DNA from: Cryobacterium sp. GrIS_2_6
Lineage (GTDB): Bacteria > Actinomycetota > Actinomycetes > Actinomycetales > Microbacteriaceae
DNA length: 64,000 nt
Direction of reading: 5' to 3'
NCBI RefSeq assembly: GCF_035984545.1
Contig: NZ_JAXCHP010000001.1
Span: 2,480,001-2,544,000, forward strand
Program-made: the position numbers and the translations under genes
The notes under the pieces: generated by a model
What the model saw: the letters and a program-made list of their open reading frames with translations, nothing else
Databases searched by the model: none
What the model was told of the DNA's origin: nothing
Shown here: one piece after another, positions 46,000 through 57,145 of the stretch
Numbering within the stretch: the first letter of the stretch is position 1
How the letters are laid out: each line of letters opens with the position of its first letter

Positions 46000-46635
46000 T
46001 CAACCGCCGAGGGGCTGGTTGGCCGGAACGACCGCGATCGCCGCTCCGTTGGCGATCGCGGTGAGCACGGCGGCGACGGCCTCCCTGGGCACCCGGAGCT
46101 CGACCGAGCGGCGGCCGGCTCCCACCGAGAGACCGCCCGGCTCGAGCACGCGCACCACCCCGGCCTGCCCGACGAGCACCGCAGGCGGCCCGAACGCACC
46201 CCGCTCGGTCTGCGGCGACGACCACACGTCGACAACGGCGCCAGGCGCGACGGCCTGCGCGAGGGCGTCCGTCGGTTCGACGACGACCGTCGTCTCGCCG
46301 GCGTCAGCGGATGCGCCGACCGCGGACACCGGGATCAGCTCGCCGGCGGAGACGGTCCGGGCCAGGACCAGGCCGTCCGCGGGCATCCGCTCGGGGGTCA
46401 CGTAGAGCGGGAGCGCCCCGTCGAGGCGGACCTGGCTGAGCTCGAGGTCTGCGGCCGTGACCCGGTCGCCGACGATGAGGGCGCCACGGGCGGCGTAGAC
46501 GGCGGTCGTGCGGTCGCTGCCTGCGACGACCGCAGAGACGCCGCCGACCGCACCGAGCACGAGCACCAGGCCGATGAGCAGGCGCGGGTCGAACCAGACT
46601 CCCGGGCGTCGTGCGCGATTCGGCCTCGAGACCAT
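46000..46635 (-). CDS. SAF-domain protein, CpaB/RcpC-like
   Basis: A 211-residue protein with a basic N-terminus, one transmembrane helix (LLIGLVLVLGAVGGVSAVVA) and a SAF domain (YAARGALIVGDRVTAADLEL, VLARTVSAGELIPVSAV) followed by a second domain (GAVVDVWSSPQTERG). SAF proteins of this kind (CpaB/RcpC) take part in Flp pilus assembly. It overlaps the start of the CpaE-like gene (TGATCGTG), so the prophage probably separates this gene from a once-functional partner. Confidence 0.8.
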   Translation of the reverse strand: MVSRPNRARRPGVWFDPRLLIGLVLVLGAVGGVSAVVAGSDRTTAVYAARGALIVGDRVTAADLELSQVRLDGALPLYVTPERMPADGLVLARTVSAGELIPVSAVGASADAGETTVVVEPTDALAQAVAPGAVVDVWSSPQTERGAFGPPAVLVGQAGVVRVLEPGGLSVGAGRRSVELRVPREAVAAVLTAIANGAAIAVVPANQPLGG

Positions 46636-46783
46636 GGTCGCCCCTCTCCTCGGCGCGGGCAGCTGCCGCCGCCCGCCTGATCAGTGGTCTCTATCGTCGC
46701 CGTTCCCGGCCCACGGCGGGAAAGTTATCCACAGGCTGTCGTTTTCCCGGCGGAACGCCGCAGGAACCCCCGATAATCGAAGC

Positions 46784-47086
46784 ATGAACGCTCCCGACGC
46801 CTATCGTGGGCTGGGCCGCTTCCTCACCCTCGCGGACACCGCCGACATACTCGCCCTCACCGCGTCCGAGGTCAGCGAGCTTGTGCACACGGGCGAGCTT
46901 CCTGCCATCCGGATCGGCCCGTCTGCGCCCGAGCGGATGCAGCACTGGCGCGTGGAGCGGGTCGTGCTCGAGTCGTACATCGAGGCCAAGTACGAAGAGG
47001 CCAGACGGCTGTCGCTGTGGGAGCAGTCCGACTACGCGAACATCCCCGAGCTCTCCGGCGGCACGATCATCCGGCCGCCCGACTGA
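46784..47086 (+). CDS. Excisionase/BldC-like HTH protein
   Basis: A 100-residue protein with a MerR-type winged helix (RFLTLADTADILALTASEVS, ELVHTGELPAIRIGP) followed by a segment HWRVERVVLESYIEAKYEEA typical of host helix-turn-helix proteins in Microbacteriaceae. It belongs to the host, not the prophage, since it lies in high-GC DNA. I chose the ATG at 46784; a DnaA-box-like TTATCCACA lies 51 bp upstream. Likely a small transcription regulator. Confidence 0.75.
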   Translation: MNAPDAYRGLGRFLTLADTADILALTASEVSELVHTGELPAIRIGPSAPERMQHWRVERVVLESYIEAKYEEARRLSLWEQSDYANIPELSGGTIIRPPD

Positions 47087-47102
47087 ACCGGGGCCTGCGC
47101 GG

Positions 47103-47744
47103 TCAGGGCAGGCACAGCAGCCGGATCTCGGCGAGGGGAATGATCCGGTACTGCCGCACCTCCGAGGTACGGCGCGGCACCCCGCGGTCGTGCATCGCGA
47201 GGTCGATGTGGTCGCGACCGACCCTGTCGATCGTTCCGCTGAGGAGACCACCCGGGGTGTGCACCTCGACGAACTTGCGTCGCCTGGCCAGGTCGCGAAG
47301 CACGAAGGCGAACCCGATCCGGTCGACGACCCCCGACCCGGGTTCCGCGGGCGCGGCGAGGGAGGCGCGCACCTCCGCAGACTGCAGGATCACCCCGGCG
47401 ATCGCCGCGATCGGAACGACGCACTGCGGAGCGCCCAGGGCGGGGACACCGGGCCGGGCCGTCCCGGCCGACGCAGTGGGCGTTTCGAGGATCTCGGCGG
47501 CGAGCCAGTCCCGCCCGAACGTCGTCGGGCGGATGGCCAGCGTTGCCCCGGAGGTGAGCACCAGCCGCACGACACCGCCGCCGGCGCGCGGGCCCGCGCC
47601 GGCGCCCAGGCTCATCAGCCGGTGCCGAAGAGACAACCGGCCGAGCCGGAGCCGTTCCTCTTCCGCGCGCAGCTCGAGGTCCTCGGCGTTCAGCTCGTGT
47701 TCGAGCTGTCCCTCGAGGTCGTCGAACAGGTTGTCCCAGCGCAC
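47103..47744 (-). CDS. Hypothetical actinobacterial protein
   Basis: 213 residues from the GTG at 47744 (VRWDNLFDDLEGQLEHELNA), the usual opening in Microbacteriaceae. A helical start (DLELRAEEERLRLGRLSLRH) is followed by a beta-rich region that includes GVVRLVLTSGATLAIRPTTF and GGLLSGTIDRVGRDHIDLAM. Readings from further upstream (47855) would cross the AT-richer intergenic part. Function unknown. Confidence 0.7.
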   Translation of the reverse strand: MRWDNLFDDLEGQLEHELNAEDLELRAEEERLRLGRLSLRHRLMSLGAGAGPRAGGGVVRLVLTSGATLAIRPTTFGRDWLAAEILETPTASAGTARPGVPALGAPQCVVPIAAIAGVILQSAEVRASLAAPAEPGSGVVDRIGFAFVLRDLARRRKFVEVHTPGGLLSGTIDRVGRDHIDLAMHDRGVPRRTSEVRQYRIIPLAEIRLLCLP

Positions 47745-47875
47745 ACACACGACGCTAACTCGCCGCGAACCGGCCAGCCGTGTTATCCACAGGACATATA
47801 AGCGCTCGACACAGCGGGCATCCGCTGGTTGAGTAGCGAACCTGTACCTCAGCACCCGGAACCCCCGGAGGAGTC

Positions 47876-48313
47876 ATGAGCGATTCAGTCGGCAAGAGTG
47901 AGCAGGCGAGCGCCCGAGTGGAGCGGTTCGCCGAGGAGGATTACTTCGGGCAGCAGCCGAGTTCCCGCGGGCAACTGCCGGACCCGGAGCCGCTGCTCAT
48001 CAACCTCACGCGGTGCGTGATCGAGGTGCTCTCCGGGGCTCGCGAACTCGACCAGCTCGCGCGCTGGGTGAGCGACGATGTCTACAGGCACCTGCTGAAA
48101 CGGGTCGTCCTCTCCAACCGGGCACGGGCGGTCAAAGGCCTCCGGGCACAGCGGCCCACGATCTCCATCGGCAGGGTCACCATCACGGAACCGAGGGACG
48201 GGGTGGTCGAAGCCGTGGTCATCGTGCACAGCAAGGTGCGCGTGCGCGCGGTGGCGCTGCGCCTCGAGGGCCTCGACAACCGCTGGCGGGCCAGCGCGAT
48301 CAACGTGCTGTGA
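47876..48313 (+). CDS. Rv3235-like protein (DUF6459)
   Basis: A 145-residue protein. The N-terminus is disordered; the conserved part runs from LINLTRCVIEVLSGARELDQ through WVSDDVYRHLLKRVVL to AVALRLEGLDNRWRASAINV, the pattern of the Rv3235 family. It lies upstream of secA and hpf, as Rv3235 lies near secA1 in mycobacteria. GGAGG stands 6 nt before the ATG. Function unknown. Confidence 0.85.
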   Translation: MSDSVGKSEQASARVERFAEEDYFGQQPSSRGQLPDPEPLLINLTRCVIEVLSGARELDQLARWVSDDVYRHLLKRVVLSNRARAVKGLRAQRPTISIGRVTITEPRDGVVEAVVIVHSKVRVRAVALRLEGLDNRWRASAINVL

Positions 48314-49001
48314 CGGCCGTATCCCCTGCAGCAGGCGACTCCGCGTCCGGGCCGGCCGCCGGGCCGGCACCCAGGCCCACCGCGGGCAGGATCACCCCGT
48401 CGATCAAGGAGATCAGGAATTCCCTGTCGATGGTCTTCCGCTCGAACAGGATCCGCATGGAGGCCATGGCTGTGGTCACGGTCGACAGGTTGTCAACGTC
48501 GCAGTGCGATGAGATCTCGCCGCGCTCGACGGCCCGGCGCAACAGGAAGCGATGCGCGGTCACCCGGGGTTCGACGACGGAGAGGCGGGCGGTCTCGGCG
48601 AGCTCGGGCGAGTGGGCGAGGAGGGACATCAGGCCGGCGATGACCCGGAGCTTCTTCTCGCCGTCCTCGATCGAGTGCGGCTTGATCATGGCGATCAGAT
48701 CCCCGCGCAGTGTGCCGGTGTCCGGAAGCTGGGACAGGTTCAGGTCACCGTTCTTCATGCACGCGACCGCGTCGATGACGAGTTCGCCCTTCGACGGCCA
48801 TCGCCGGTAGAGGGTGGCCTTGCCTGCTTTTGCCCGGGCCGCGACCATGTCGATGGTCATGCCGTCATACCCGCATTCGGCGAGCACGTCGACGGCAGCG
48901 GCGAGGATGTCAGGATCGCGGGTGTGGTCCCGTCTGCGTCCGAGCTTGACGGGCTCCGTCTCCTCGGCGGGATCGAGCTGCGTCGTCGCCACACTCACCA
49001 C
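48300..49001 (-). CDS. TetR-family regulator
   Basis: A 233-residue regulator. The HTH is near residues 26-70 (DILAAAVDVLAECGYDGMTI, DMVAARAKAGKATLYRRWPS), followed by a ligand domain with SLLAHSPELAETARLSVVEP. It is divergent from the MFS gene, so it probably represses that pump and itself. The start is uncertain (GTG at 49001 or a few codons later). Its 3' end overlaps that of the Rv3235-like gene. Confidence 0.88.
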   Translation of the reverse strand: MVSVATTQLDPAEETEPVKLGRRRDHTRDPDILAAAVDVLAECGYDGMTIDMVAARAKAGKATLYRRWPSKGELVIDAVACMKNGDLNLSQLPDTGTLRGDLIAMIKPHSIEDGEKKLRVIAGLMSLLAHSPELAETARLSVVEPRVTAHRFLLRRAVERGEISSHCDVDNLSTVTTAMASMRILFERKTIDREFLISLIDGVILPAVGLGAGPAAGPDAESPAAGDTAVTAR

Positions 49002-49003
49002 TT

Positions 49004-49043
49004 TCTGATCGAAATCCTCTGATCGAATGTTACCCGGAGGTAA
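49004..49043. promoter_or_regulatory. Candidate operator between the tetR-like and MFS genes
   Basis: A 10-bp direct repeat TCTGATCGAA (49004-49013, 49018-49027) is followed by the dyad TTACC-CGGA-GGTAA (49030-49043). One of them may bind the TetR-like protein. Confidence 0.4.
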
Positions 49044-49096
49044 ATTCAGGAACTGTTAAGATCCGGAACTCCACAGTATCGTATATAGTCGCCTTC

Positions 49097-50623
49097 ATGC
49101 CAAAGACTTCCGCCACTTCGTCCACTCTAACGAGCCCCCCCGTGCCGCATTCTCGGCGCTGGTGGACCCTCAGCACCGTTGCCCTCGCCCAGCTCATGGT
49201 CGTGCTCGACTCGACCGTGGTCAACATCGCCCTGCCCTCCGCGCAGACCGACCTCGGCTTCTCCAACGGAGACCGCCAGTGGATCATCACCGCGTATTCC
49301 CTCGCCTTCGCGAGCCTCCTCCTGCTCGGCGGACGTCTGTCCGACCTGATCGGCCGGAAGCGCACCTTCATCATCGGACTGATCGGCTTCGCAGCCGCCT
49401 CGGCGCTCGGCGGTGCGGCAGGCACCTTCGGGCTGCTCGTCGGCGCCCGCGCCCTGCAGGGCGCGTTCGGCGCCCTCCTCGCCCCGACCGCCCTCGCCGT
49501 GCTCACGACGACGTTCACCATCCCGAAGGAACGCGCCCGTGCCTTCGGAATCTTCGGAGCGATCGCCGGTGCCGGCGGCGCCGTCGGACTGCTTCTGGGC
49601 GGTTTCCTCACCCAGAACCTCGACTGGCGCTGGAACCTCTACATCAACATCCCCATCGCCGTGATCGGGGTGATCGGTGCGATCGTCTTCGTCGACCACC
49701 TCGAGCGCACCGGCCCGCGCCCGAAGCTCGACATTCCCGGCACGATCCTGGTCTCCGGAGCCCTCTTCGGCCTCGTCTACGGCTTCTCCAACGCCGAGAC
49801 CGACGGCTGGGACTCGCCGCTGACCTGGGGCATGCTCGCGGGGGCCGTCGTGCTTCTCGTCGCGTTCGTGCTGTGGCAGCGCCGTGCCGCGCATCCGCTT
49901 CTGCCGCTCGTGATCGTGCTCGACCGCAACCGCGGTGCCGCGTACCTCTCGGTGCTGATCGCCGGTGCAGGCATGTTCGGCATCTTCCTGTTCGTCACGT
50001 ACTACCTGCAGGTCTCGCTGGGCTACACCCCGGTCCAGACCGGACTGTCGTTCCTGCCGATGATTGCGATGCTCGTCGTCGCGGCCCAGTTGTCGACGAA
50101 CATCTTCGTGCCCCGGTTCGGCCCGAAGATCATGGTGCCGTTCGGCATGACGCTCGGAGCGCTCGGGATGATCTACCTGACCCATCTCGACCTGGGCAGC
50201 ACCTATGCCGCCGACGTGCTGCCGCCCCTGATGATCCTCGGCTTCGCGATGGGCTCAATCATGCCCGCCTCGATGCAGACGGCGACGCTCGGCGTCGACC
50301 GGCAGTTCGCCGGGGTCGCCTCCGCGATGGTGAACACGAGCCAGCAGGTCGGCGGGTCGATCGGCACCGCACTGCTCAACACGCTCGCCGCGACCGCCGC
50401 GACGAACTTCCTGGCCGCGAACACCCCGCTCACCGCTGCGGTGGCCGCGGATGCCGCGATCCACAGCTACGCGGTCGCATACTGGTGGGGCGCCGGCTTC
50501 TTCGCCGTCGGCGCGATCCTCGCGGCGCTGCTCTTCCGGCGGATGGGCCATGGCGTGTCGCTCTCGAACCCGCACGGCACCCCCGCGGCAGCGCCCAACG
50601 AAGTGCCCCTTCCTGTGCATTAG
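49097..50623 (+). CDS. MFS drug-export permease, DHA2 (14-helix) family
   Basis: A 508-residue transporter. Typical motifs are LDSTVVNIALPSAQTDLGFS in the first helix, GGRLSDLIGRKRTF (motif A), and GAIAGAGGAVGLLLGGFL (motif C of antiporters). About 14 helices can be counted. It probably exports drugs or toxic metabolites by proton antiport. Control by the divergent TetR-like protein is likely. A very strong terminator follows. Confidence 0.92.
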   Translation: MPKTSATSSTLTSPPVPHSRRWWTLSTVALAQLMVVLDSTVVNIALPSAQTDLGFSNGDRQWIITAYSLAFASLLLLGGRLSDLIGRKRTFIIGLIGFAAASALGGAAGTFGLLVGARALQGAFGALLAPTALAVLTTTFTIPKERARAFGIFGAIAGAGGAVGLLLGGFLTQNLDWRWNLYINIPIAVIGVIGAIVFVDHLERTGPRPKLDIPGTILVSGALFGLVYGFSNAETDGWDSPLTWGMLAGAVVLLVAFVLWQRRAAHPLLPLVIVLDRNRGAAYLSVLIAGAGMFGIFLFVTYYLQVSLGYTPVQTGLSFLPMIAMLVVAAQLSTNIFVPRFGPKIMVPFGMTLGALGMIYLTHLDLGSTYAADVLPPLMILGFAMGSIMPASMQTATLGVDRQFAGVASAMVNTSQQVGGSIGTALLNTLAATAATNFLAANTPLTAAVAADAAIHSYAVAYWWGAGFFAVGAILAALLFRRMGHGVSLSNPHGTPAAAPNEVPLPVH

Positions 50624-50632
50624 GCACGGGTC

Positions 50633-50682
50633 GCACACACCGGAAGGCCGGGTCCCGAGGGACCCGGCCTTCCGGTGTGTGC
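50633..50682. terminator. Strong bidirectional terminator between MFS and secA genes
   Basis: A perfect 24-bp inverted repeat (left arm GCACACACCGGAAGG... at 50633-50656, right arm at 50659-50682) with only two bases between the arms. It separates two convergent genes. Confidence 0.85.
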
Positions 50683-50693
50683 GACGGGCGGTG

Positions 50694-53516
<2,823 letters not shown>

Positions 53517-53689
53517 GAATGCACTCCACTAGTCACGGCGCCGTTACGCCTGTCGTCTCGGTGAGATGAACCAGGGTCTGGCTGCTCACGCGACGGATTG
53601 AACCACGCCGGCACTGTTGTGCGCCGGTGTGCGGCAACTATAACAATGCTAGTTGGTCAGGGAGTGCACTCGACGGCCTACCGGAGGCC

Positions 53690-54397
53690 TTACTCGGCGG
53701 CGACCCGCAACTCCTCGCTGTTCTCAGCCAGTTCGATGACCCCGTAGTCCCAGCCCTTGCGGCGGTAGACCACACTCGGCCGGTTCGTCTCGGAGTCCTG
53801 GAACAGGTAGAAGTCGTGCCCGACCAGTTCCATGAAGTACAGGGCGTCGTCGACGGTCATCGGGGCAGCGGAGAAGACCTTGCGGCGGATGACGACCGGC
53901 GTGTACACCTCGTCGGCTTCCTCCTCGGCGGCGGTGGCCGCGGCGGCTGCCTCCGACTCGGTGGGGCGCACCACCCGGATGACTCCGGTGCGCACCTCGT
54001 CGAGGGTTTCGGCGTCGGCCGGCTTGATGTCGACGACGCTGAAGTCAACGGATGCCGCGTCGTGCAGCGAGGTGGGGCGGTGCGCTCCGCCACGGTGCAG
54101 CTTCTGGCGGTCCTTGGCGCGGCGCACGCGCTCGAGGAGCCGTCCGAGTGCCACGTCGAAGGCTGCGTACTTGTCCGAACCGTCCGCTTCAGCGCGGACG
54201 ATGGGACCCTTCCCGATCAGGGTCAGCTCGACCCTGTCGTTGCCGGTGGCTGAACCCTTTTCGCGGTTCCGGCTGAGCTTGACTTCGAGGGCGAGGGCCT
54301 TGTCGGCCAGGCCGGCGATCTTCTCGGCCTTTTCCGACGCATATGACCGGAAACGATCAGTGATCCCCAGGTTTCGTCCGACGATGTTAGTTTCCAT
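53690..54397 (-). CDS. hpf: Long-form ribosome hibernation promoting factor
   Basis: 235 residues from the ATG at 54397, which has GGAGG 5 nt upstream; an earlier ATG at 54487 adds an atypical basic leader. The N-terminal domain (METNIVGRNLGITDRFRSYA, VELTLIGKGPIVRAEADGSD) binds the 30S subunit, and the C-terminal domain (RRKVFSAAPMTVDDALYFME, HDFYLFQDSETNRPSVVYRR) mediates 100S dimers. It acts in stationary phase or stress. Confidence 0.93.
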   Translation of the reverse strand: METNIVGRNLGITDRFRSYASEKAEKIAGLADKALALEVKLSRNREKGSATGNDRVELTLIGKGPIVRAEADGSDKYAAFDVALGRLLERVRRAKDRQKLHRGGAHRPTSLHDAASVDFSVVDIKPADAETLDEVRTGVIRVVRPTESEAAAAATAAEEEADEVYTPVVIRRKVFSAAPMTVDDALYFMELVGHDFYLFQDSETNRPSVVYRRKGWDYGVIELAENSEELRVAAE

Positions 54398-54496
54398 GAC
54401 GACCTCCAGATCTGGCGAACCGCCCGGTCCCGGGCGATTGGTGCGCGCCTTTAGCTCCACCGTAGCCCTGCCTGCAGGAGAAGTCACCGCAATTTG

Positions 54497-55300
54497 TCAA
54501 TCGGTTTCTGATGAACGATGTGTGACCGGTAGGCGTCTCCGGGTTTCCGCGAGGGCGGCCACGCCAACGACCTCTCCCCCGGCGGCGAGGATGGCGCGGC
54601 GGGCTTCGAGAACGGTGGCGCCCGTCGTCACGATGTCGTCGACGAGCAGGCAGCGCACCCCGGTCAGGGAACGAAGGGCGCGCAGCGAACCGTCCCGATT
54701 CCTGGCCCTGGCGGCACGGTCGAGCCCGACCTGGTCGGCGGTCTCCCTGCTGGTGAGCACACGGTGCGGTACGAGTCCGGCCCGGCGGAGCAGCAGCTCG
54801 ACCGGGAGGAATCCGCGCGCACGCCAGGCCCGTCGCGATGAAGGAATCGTCACCAGGCGGATGCCGGCATCCGGGCGCCGGGCGCCGCCAGGCTCCGCAG
54901 CACCGCCGGACTCCACTGCACCGCCGGACTCCACTGCACCGCCGGACTCCACTGCACCGCCGGACTCCACTGCTCCGCCGGACTCCACTGCGGCGAGCGC
55001 GGCCACGACGGCGGCCAGGAGCGGAGGGGCGAGCGCGGCGGCGGCATCCGTTCGCCCGCCGTCCTTGAAGCTCGCGATCACGCGCCGCGGAACGCCGGCA
55101 TAGTCGAGCCCCGCCCAGACCCGCAGGCCGCCGCGCTCGGTCACGCGCAGGGCAGGCGCCAGGAGGGCGCGGCAGGCCGCGCAGAGGGCACGGTTCGGCG
55201 CCCCGCAACCGCTGCACGCCGTGGGCAGGAGAACGGCCCACGCGTCCAGCACGGCCCGCCAAGCGGCCCGTGCCGTTCGTGCCGCTCCGGTCCCGGTCAT
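54497..55300 (-). CDS. comF: ComF-family phosphoribosyltransferase-like protein
   Basis: A 267-residue protein: an N-terminal zinc finger (CSGCGAPNRALCAACRALL), an inserted low-complexity repeat (AVESGG five times, about residues 103-135) and a C-terminal PRTase domain with the PRPP loop LLVDDIVTTGATV. ComF proteins take part in DNA uptake in competent bacteria; their role in actinobacteria is unclear. The repeat is not typical of the family. Confidence 0.88.
   Translation of the reverse strand: MTGTGAARTARAAWRAVLDAWAVLLPTACSGCGAPNRALCAACRALLAPALRVTERGGLRVWAGLDYAGVPRRVIASFKDGGRTDAAAALAPPLLAAVVAALAAVESGGAVESGGAVESGGAVESGGAVESGGAAEPGGARRPDAGIRLVTIPSSRRAWRARGFLPVELLLRRAGLVPHRVLTSRETADQVGLDRAARARNRDGSLRALRSLTGVRCLLVDDIVTTGATVLEARRAILAAGGEVVGVAALAETRRRLPVTHRSSETD
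54901..54990. repeat. 18-bp tandem repeat within comF
   Basis: Five units of CACCGCCGGACTCCACTG, the last with one change. Each encodes AVESGG on the minus strand, so length changes keep the frame. Confidence 0.9.
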
Positions 55301-55396
55301 GCCGCCAGACTGGCCGACCTGACGCGAGCGCGTGATCGCGAGCGCACGCCGGTGCGCGCGCGGCCGGGCGCCGGTCCTGTGGAGGACAGGCCCCGC

Positions 55397-57145
55397 CTAC
55401 CCGCCGATTCCCTGCTGGGTGGCCACGAGAGTCACGTCGTCGATGCGCTCCTGCCAGCCGACTCCGCGCTGCATCATCAGGCTGCCCGTTGTGGCGAGCG
55501 CGCGCACGTCCCTCAGGGTGTTGCTTCCCGTGATCGTCGCACTGCCTGGCGCTGACTCGATGCTCGAGCTGACGCCGCCGAGCTGCTGGGTAACGATGCG
55601 GTCCTCTCCGGTCGGGAGCGCGACGAGGTAGGCGACCGTGAGCTCGTCGATCCAGGTGGCGTCGAGGGGGATGCCCGGAACGGACTGGAGCTGGACTTCG
55701 TCTCCGAGGGCGACCGGGACGGACTTGTCCCGCTTGATCGAGACGACCACGAAGCGGGTCTCCGTACCGGATGTGAGCAGCGCGATCAGCCGGGTACCGT
55801 CCCGGGACACCCGCAGCGCCACGATTCCGGAGGCCTCTGGCCAGGAGGTCGGCACGGCCGTCGCATCCCCGTTCGGGCTGTAGACGAACAGCTCATCCGG
55901 ACGGTTCGAGGGAACGGACCAGACGTAGCCGAAGTTGTCGACGGCAGGCGCGATGAGGCCGGGCCGCGGATCGAGCAGCTTCGCGACCTCGCCGACCCGG
56001 ACGGAGGAGACCCCGGTCGCGGCCCGCGCCGCCGCGACGGTCTGCCCCGGTGAGAGGGTGACCGCCGTCGGGCCGAGCGCGACGACCTGCTCGGAGAGCC
56101 CGGGGATCGGGGTGACCGTCTTCCCTGCTGCGGACAGGAACCCGAAGGCGCCCTGCCGGAGCACGAGCGCCCGGGCGTCCACCCGCGGGTTGACGATCGG
56201 GGCGTTGGCGCCGAGGTCCCCGATGTCCTGGGAGTTCTGGTTGATCGAGATCGTGACGGTGATGCCCGTGGGGAGGCTGTTCGTGAGCTGTGCCCGCATC
56301 CGCTGCAGGGTGACCCTGTCTGCGTTCAGGGCTTCGCCGTTGAGGTCGACCTTCGCGTCGCGCGACACGACCTGAACGGCATCCGCGGTGAGCTTGGTTC
56401 CGTCGGGGAACGCGCTGACGACGGCCCCGCCCAGCCATGGGCTCGGCCCGTGCAGCACGCCGTTGACGATCTTGGTCAGGGTGGCGCCCCCGCGCGGGAA
56501 CCAGCGCAGCTCTGGAACCAGGAACGCGAAGCTCGAATCGAAGAAGTAGAGGGCCTGGGAGCTGAACACGTCGCTGAACGTGGTCTGGTCGACGACGGTG
56601 CCGTTCGGCGCAGCGCTGATCCGCCACTGGTCGCCGACCTTCTGGAACTGGTAGCGCAGGACGACGGGCGAGGGAGACTCGACCTCGTGGTATTCACCGA
56701 TCCCGTCGACGTCGGCGATGGGATTCACCGAGAACTGCATGGTCTCGGCGTCGACGGGGATGATGGTGCGCGCCGTCCCGTCGTCGACCGTCACCCCGGC
56801 ATCCGCCGCCCAGGCGCCGCTGAAACCGGGGGCGAGGAATTCGCGGGCGATCGCGTAGTCGTTCTCCGGGCTGGTCTGGGCGTCGATGAAACCGCGCAGG
56901 ATGCTTTCCTGGCTGGCATCGGCCTGCGGGTGCGACGGCAGGAAGACGGGTGCGGGGTTGTCGCCGGCTGCAACCGCCTGCCCGGTGCGCACGCTGCCGC
57001 TCCGGGGAATCCCCGAGCATCCGCTGAGCAGGACCGCGAGCACGAGGAGGGCGGCCAGCGTGCCCCCTGCGCGCCACGGTCCGCTTCCGCGGGTTTCCCG
57101 GGTCGCACGGGTTGCACGGCGGATGCCGTCGCTCCGGTCAATCAT
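55397..57145 (-). CDS. lpqB: LpqB lipoprotein
   Basis: 582 residues from the ATG at 57145, preceded by GAGGGAG. A twin-basic leader and hydrophobic helix (LAALLVLAVLLSGCSGIPRS) with a lipobox LSGC marks it as a lipoprotein. The Gmx-like and beta-propeller-like domains of LpqB follow. In mycobacteria LpqB modulates the MtrAB two-component system, and the genes are adjacent here too. The start overlaps the mtrB stop by 8 bp. Confidence 0.93.
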   Translation of the reverse strand: MIDRSDGIRRATRATRETRGSGPWRAGGTLAALLVLAVLLSGCSGIPRSGSVRTGQAVAAGDNPAPVFLPSHPQADASQESILRGFIDAQTSPENDYAIAREFLAPGFSGAWAADAGVTVDDGTARTIIPVDAETMQFSVNPIADVDGIGEYHEVESPSPVVLRYQFQKVGDQWRISAAPNGTVVDQTTFSDVFSSQALYFFDSSFAFLVPELRWFPRGGATLTKIVNGVLHGPSPWLGGAVVSAFPDGTKLTADAVQVVSRDAKVDLNGEALNADRVTLQRMRAQLTNSLPTGITVTISINQNSQDIGDLGANAPIVNPRVDARALVLRQGAFGFLSAAGKTVTPIPGLSEQVVALGPTAVTLSPGQTVAAARAATGVSSVRVGEVAKLLDPRPGLIAPAVDNFGYVWSVPSNRPDELFVYSPNGDATAVPTSWPEASGIVALRVSRDGTRLIALLTSGTETRFVVVSIKRDKSVPVALGDEVQLQSVPGIPLDATWIDELTVAYLVALPTGEDRIVTQQLGGVSSSIESAPGSATITGSNTLRDVRALATTGSLMMQRGVGWQERIDDVTLVATQQGIGG

